Positions 60,190 to 64,000 of a DNA stretch of 64,000 nt are shown in pieces; the stretch's first letter is position 1, and each line of letters starts with the position of its first letter. Both the position numbers and the translations under genes were made by a program. Source of the DNA: Neostapfia colusana (lineage: Eukaryota > Streptophyta > Magnoliopsida > Poales > Poaceae); NCBI GenBank assembly GCA_030760725.1, contig JASWHV010000012.1, forward strand, positions 82,596,968-82,660,967, in the 5' to 3' direction. The notes below the pieces were generated by a model. It saw nothing but the letters and a program-made list of their open reading frames with translations, searched no databases and was not told the origin of the DNA.

Positions 60190-60790
60190 CTGGCATCGGA
60201 GCTCGGCCCGGCTGTGGGGGCGGAGGTCCGGAAGTCATCGGAGCTCAGGCCAGCGAAGGGCGTGAGGTCCGGCATCAGCGCTCGCCTCTGAAAAAGGAGG
60301 GCGAGGGCTGGCCTCGGAGCTCGGTCTGGCTGTGGAGGCGGAGTCCGGAAGTCATCGGAGCTCAGGCCAGCGAAGGGCGTGAGGTCCGGCATCAGCGCTC
60401 ACCTCTGAAAGGAGGGCGAGGGCTGGCCTCGGAGCTCGGCCCATCTATGGGGGCAGAGTCCGGAAGTCATCGGAGCTCAGGCCAGCGAAGGGCGTGAGGT
60501 CCGGCATCAGCGCTCGCCTCTGAAAGGAGGGCGAGGGCTGGCCTCGGAGCTCGGTCTGGCTGTGGAGGCGGAGTCCGTAAGTCATCGGAGCTCAGGCCAG
60601 CGAAGGGCGTGAGGTCCGGCATCAGCGCTCGCTTCTGAAAGGAGGGCGAGGGCTGGCCTCGGAGCTCGGCCTGGCTGTGGAGGCGGAGTCCGGAAGTCAT
60701 CGGAGCTCAGGCCAGCGAAGGGCGTGAGGTCCGGCATCAGCGCTCGCCTCTGAAAGGAGGGCGAGGGCTCGCCTCGGAGCTTGGCCCAGC
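60190..60790 (-). repeat. 115-bp tandem repeat, five copies, in the D2 LTR
   Basis: The segment AAGTCATCGGAGCTCAGGCC recurs near 60232, 60349, 60464, 60579 and 60694, a spacing of 115-117 bp. Copies are nearly identical. They end just before the inferred LTR start side at 60818. Overlapping long frames here are repeat artefacts. Confidence 0.85.
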
Positions 60791-60818
60791 TGTGGGGGCA
60801 GAGGTCCGGAACTGCTCA

Positions 60819-60832
60819 GTGGTCCCCCCTTT
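60819..60832 (-). other. D2 polypurine tract
   Basis: The minus strand reads AAAGGGGGGACCAC immediately before the inferred LTR start. Confidence 0.6.
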
Positions 60833-61079
60833 CCTATCCCTTAGTCTCATTTGGCTTACTGTCCCAGGACGGAATACGGGGCTTGGGTAATCCAGTGCAC
60901 TTGGTCCCGGAGGTCTGGCCCCAGCCCCAGTCAGGACGTAACCGCCCGACCCCCTGGTACTCAGACCGTAGCGCCGGGAGGCAGAGTGCGCATGCTTTGG
61001 GTGCAAGACCGGGCAAAGCAAGGCTCCTGACCCCCATTTCTAGCGTAGGTCTTTTCTCGGAGGAGACCAACTGGCGGTG

Positions 61080-61860
61080 AAGTATCCTTATAGGGGGAGA
61101 TCCAAAAGGCCACCGGGCCTCTGGCAGGTACCCCAAGCACTACCGCCTTCGGCAGGACGGCAAATATCGACTATGCATGAGAGCCGGAAAGAGGAGCCGA
61201 GTGTACAATGGACACACATGGGTAGCGTCGGAGCGCCTGTATTCACGCAGAGCGGGTCATGCGTGGCTTCGTCGTACACCGGACACGGGGGGACCCCCAT
61301 GGCTATATCAGGGGGAAGCAAGGCTTCGGCCCCGCATACCATGTGGAAGGGTAGTTCCCGTGACCCGGCCCTGGGAAGTCCGGCTGTCCCTCGACATGAG
61401 GAGCCGGTATCCCCCGATGGCTCTGGGTGCACGTCTGCACCGGTTGTGTTGGTCTGCTTGGCGTGGACCTGGCACGCATTGCATCCCTAACCGGTTTGAC
61501 GGCGTCCAGGTGGCTCTCGGTCAGTAGGAGCCATGCCGGGTGGCTTAACCGACCAACGTGCGTCCCGATGAGCGTTCCCAGCACTCGCCTCCTTGGACTA
61601 CTGCGAGCTAATCGCAGCCTTCCTCCTGGGTTATGCACCGCAATAGGATGTCGTGGCGCCATGCCAGTAAAGATACCAGCACGTAGCACTTAGCCATCCG
61701 CACCACCCGTTCAGCGGATGCACGTTCATCAGGAAGGATGTCCTTCAAGGAGTCCCGGACCTCCGTGGTCCATGCATCGGGACTACTTGAGCTTCTAGAT
61801 CTTGAGCGCTGGGTTGCACGGAGTCCCCAGTGACTCTTACGATCCTTTGGCGGCATCCAG
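61080..61860 (-). pseudogene. pol: D2 integrase remnant
   Basis: Recognisable pieces in changing frames: DERASAERVVRMAKCYVLV and RCITQEEG (about 61610-61790) from the segment before integrase; a degraded zinc-finger part (GGECW, SSGRTLVG, about 61540-61610); and, after an apparent deletion of the catalytic core, HMVCGAEALLPPDIAMG (about 61290-61345) from the C-terminal part. Several stops are present. The D,D-35-E core is not seen. Confidence 0.7.
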
Positions 61861-61894
61861 GGCTGCCGGGACTGCCTAGCTTCGAGGCACTGGT

Positions 61895-62530
61895 TCAGCC
61901 CCCTTCGCCCGGCTCGGTGGTCCGGGCTGTGGACCGCAGTAACGTCCTCTCGAAGACTCCTTCATGCGCAGGGGCTCCGATGGAGGCTTTCATTGAGAGG
62001 TCGTCAGCTGTGGCCGTGCAAGCGCGCGGTACATGGCGCAGGTCCAAGGCGAGGAATTCTTTCTCCAACATCTGCACGTGAAGCAGATAAGCAGCTAGCT
62101 GTTGGTCATTGCAGGGGCATTCACCCTTAACTTGCTTGATAACTAGCTGGGAGTCGCCCTGCGCCAACAACTGGTGAGCGCCCAGAGACAGGACTGTCTT
62201 TTAGGCCAAAGATGAGTGCTTCATACTCTGCCATGTTGTTGGTTGCCTTGGAATTGAGACGCACCATGTACCCAGACTGCTCCCCCGATGGCATGAGAAG
62301 CAGTACGCCGGCACCGGCCCCCTGCTTTCGCGAGGAGCCGTCGAAGAAGAGCGTCCAGTGAGGCCCGGTGAAGACCGGAGCTCAGTACTTTGGTTCACCG
62401 TCTTCGCGGCCCCTTGGGTCAGCCTTCGTTGGCGTCCACCCAGCCACGAAGCCAGCCAGTGCTTGGCTCTCGGCTGTCTGACGTGGTCGGGAGCTCAGCT
62501 TGAACTCCGCCGTCTTCGGGCTGTCTTCCG
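61895..62530 (-). pseudogene. pol: D2 RNase H remnant
   Basis: In pieces on the minus strand: the connection sequence ESQALAGFVAGWTP (about 62440-62490), then WTLFFDGSSRKQGAGAGV, ATNNMAEYEALIFGL, then after a frame change GDSQLVIKQVKGE, LRHVPR and ADDLSMKAS. This is the RNase H type of Tat elements, which act on the RNA of the RNA-DNA hybrid. A frameshift near 62170-62210 and a stop near 62382 disable it. It joins gag text directly, so protease and RT are deleted. Confidence 0.75.
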
Positions 62531-64000
62531 GCTTCGGAAGCTGGCAGTGAGTGCCAGCTCCGCCCTCCGGCTGCTCTGGCGCACTTGTCCGCCAGGCTGA
62601 AGGGCTCGGAGGCATCGCAGACCTCTCTGGTTGCAAGCCTCCCAAGCATCTTCTTGTCCTGGACACTGTCGAAGTGCCGCCACCACAGAAGCACTTTGAA
62701 TATGCAGAATGGTGTTGCGTACCTGGAAGAACCGCTGGATGAAGGAGCGCAGCGACTCCCCAGGTTGTTGCTTGATAGCTTGGAGGTCAAGCTCCGTGCC
62801 GAGACGGGTGTAGGAGCTGCCGAAGTTGGCGATGAACTGCTGGCAGAGCTCTCCCCAGGAAGTTATGGAACCCTGAGGGAGGTTCATTAGCCAAGACCGG
62901 GCTGGGCGGTCAAGGCGGCGGGGAAGTAGCTTGGCCATGACGGTCTCATCCCCTCCTGCGGCAAGTACGGCGGTGGAGTAGATCTGGAGGAACCCCGCCG
63001 GGTTGACGCTGCCGACGTACTTTTCGGGCAGGTGCGGCCGAAACTTGCGCGGCCACCTCGTGAAGCGGAGGTGGGGCTCCAGGGCCATACATCCTGCCCC
63101 TGTTGCTGCAGGTGTTGGTGCCGCGAACGCTTGGTTCGCCGCTAGCACAGTGTACCCCGGTATGGGCAAGGCTGCGCCATAGACCGGGGGCGCCGCTTGC
63201 AGGACATATGGCTGTGGCATATGCTGCGTGGCATATGCCTGGGGCAGAGTTCACGTGGCAAAAGTCTGCGCCTCAGGCAGGGTTGAGGCAGTCATCATGC
63301 TGACGCCGGCCTCTCGGCTGCGACGCCTTTCTCGTCGCCGCTCGAGGAACACTCGGGCGTCTTGGCCCAGGTGGCATCGTTCCAGCTCAGTCTTCAGGTC
63401 CGTCAACGGAAGCCTGGTGGAGCTGGAATCCGCCGTCTGTCCGTCAACCGTTGGCGTGCGCGTCAGCGACACAGCCGGTTGGCCGGAGCGTCGTCCCCGC
63501 CGAAGTCAAGGGTTTGCGGCGGCGACGACAAGACGGTCTACCTCGCGAATCCACTGCTGGGTCGCTGCCTGAGGTGCGTCCCCAGTAGGCGGATTGTGCA
63601 GTAGCGCTCTTGTTGCGGCTAGCGCACCCCCGCCGGGTACGCCCAGCACTACTGAAGACCTGACGCTGGTTGGAGCCTGCATTGCCGGGGTCGGCGCTGC
63701 CAGAGCCGGTTGCAGGCTCCCAGTGCAGGTACTGGTGCCGCGAACGCTTGGTTGCGCCTGGCACAGTGTACCCCGGTATGGGCAAGGTTGCGCCATAGGC
63801 CGGGGACGCCGCTTGCAGAGCACATGGTTGTGGCTTATGATGTGCGGCGTACGCCTGGGGCAGAGCTCGCGTAGCGAAGGTCTGCCCTCCAGGCTGGGTC
63901 GAGGCCGACGTCATGTTGTCGCCAGCCTCTTGAGTGCGACGCCTTTCTCGACGTCGCTCGAGAAACACTCGGGCATCTTGGCCCAAGTGGCACCGTTCCA
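62420..64000 (-). pseudogene. gag: D2 gag, frameshifted, with an internal tandem duplication
   Basis: The main block (63220 down to about 62665) contains LPEKYVGSVNPAGFLQIY, ARSWLMNLPQGSITSWGEL and SLRSFIQRFFQVRNTI, typical of Tat-type Gag. Near 62665 the frame shifts, and the text continues as MLGRLATREVCDASEPF and LADKCARAAGG. Upstream, 63106-63390 and 63724-64000 are related direct copies about 618 bp apart (QDARVFLERRRERRR occurs in both), a duplication of the Gag N-terminal region. No zinc knuckle is seen before the deletion into RNase H. Confidence 0.75.

Larger units (their letters stand above)
58914..60818 (-). repeat. D2 3' LTR
   Basis: On the plus strand it starts TGTCGAAGTGTTCGG and ends GGAACTGCTCA; the adjacent GTGGTCCCCCCTTTCC is a reversed polypurine tract. 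An inverted TATA-like GACTATAAAA lies at 59259-59268 (minus). It contains CACGTGG repeats (59690-60000) and a 115-bp tandem repeat. The right boundary is inferred from TG...CA ends and the purine tract, without a second LTR for comparison. Confidence 0.65.
58914..64000 (-). mobile_element. D2: Tat-type Ty3/gypsy element, deleted, runs off the window
   Basis: Minus-strand element: the 3' LTR at 58914-60818, then (reading left to right, so in reverse gene order) integrase remnants 61080-61860, RNase H about 61895-62530 and gag 62420-64000. Protease and RT are missing. The LTR, gag (GSITSWGELCQQFIANF) and RNase H (WTLFFDGSS, ATNNMAEYEAL) resemble Tat/Retand-type elements. GTGAC (58909-58913) would be the left target copy. 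Confidence 0.8.

Noticed and set aside
60231..60790. Regular 115-bp repeats considered as a CRISPR-like array
   Set aside because: There are no short repeats with unique spacers: whole units are nearly identical, and the setting is a plant LTR.
48588..63999. D1 and D2 considered as the two LTRs of one element
   Set aside because: Both have the same orientation and the same outer end, but F/C-type LTR sequence lies between them where internal Tat sequence would be required, and they differ clearly in sequence.

Overview
This window looks like plant nuclear heterochromatin, most probably from a grass (Poaceae). It is built almost entirely of nested Ty3/gypsy (Metaviridae) LTR retrotransposons around a satellite-like tandem array. 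I see no host protein gene, tRNA, rRNA or CRISPR. The grass assignment rests on the mix of long-LTR chromoviruses with chromodomains (Tekay/Del type), CRM-type centromeric chromoviruses and Tat-type elements, and on initiator-Met-tRNA-like primer sites. It is inference, not a database result.

Layout, left to right. (1) 1-2293, minus: a deleted CRM-type element (E0), inserted in (2) 2294-6823, minus, a long LTR (F) carrying an array of ACGTGTC boxes. (3) 6824-9246 and 21722-21950: a satellite-like array of about 68-bp subunits with a period of about 2.29 kb, split by (4) element A, 9247-21721, plus. A is a nearly intact 12.5-kb Tekay-type element with perfect target-site duplications (TSDs), an extra upstream ORF (ORF0) and an open 1489-codon gag-pol. 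(5) Element C, 21951-48587 in pieces, plus: a decayed chromovirus with LTRs of about 4.1 kb. Its 5' LTR is split by (6) element B, 23122-35833, minus, a second member of A's family. (7) C's 3' LTR is cut at 48588 by a Tat-type LTR (D1), itself split by (8) CRM-type element E, 49435-57074, plus. (9) 57396-58913 holds an F/C-type LTR fragment (F2), interrupted at 58914 by (10) a second Tat-type element (D2), minus, which runs off the right edge.

Nesting order agrees with LTR divergence counted by eye: A about 0.7 %, B about 1.2 %, E about 3 %, C clearly more. So C predates B and D1, and D1 predates E. Only A keeps a fully open gag-pol frame, and its Gag zinc knuckle has Cys346 changed to Tyr. 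B keeps the knuckle but has at least three frameshifts. Both keep an open 259-codon ORF0.

Most promising points: the conserved ORF0 with acceptor-like sequences directly before the ORF0 and gag start codons; three retrotransposon junctions in the same short box of the satellite subunit; the A/B inverted pair; and arrays of ACGTGKC (ABRE/G-box-like) motifs in the LTRs of two unrelated element families. Divergences and repeat periods were estimated by reading, without alignment software.
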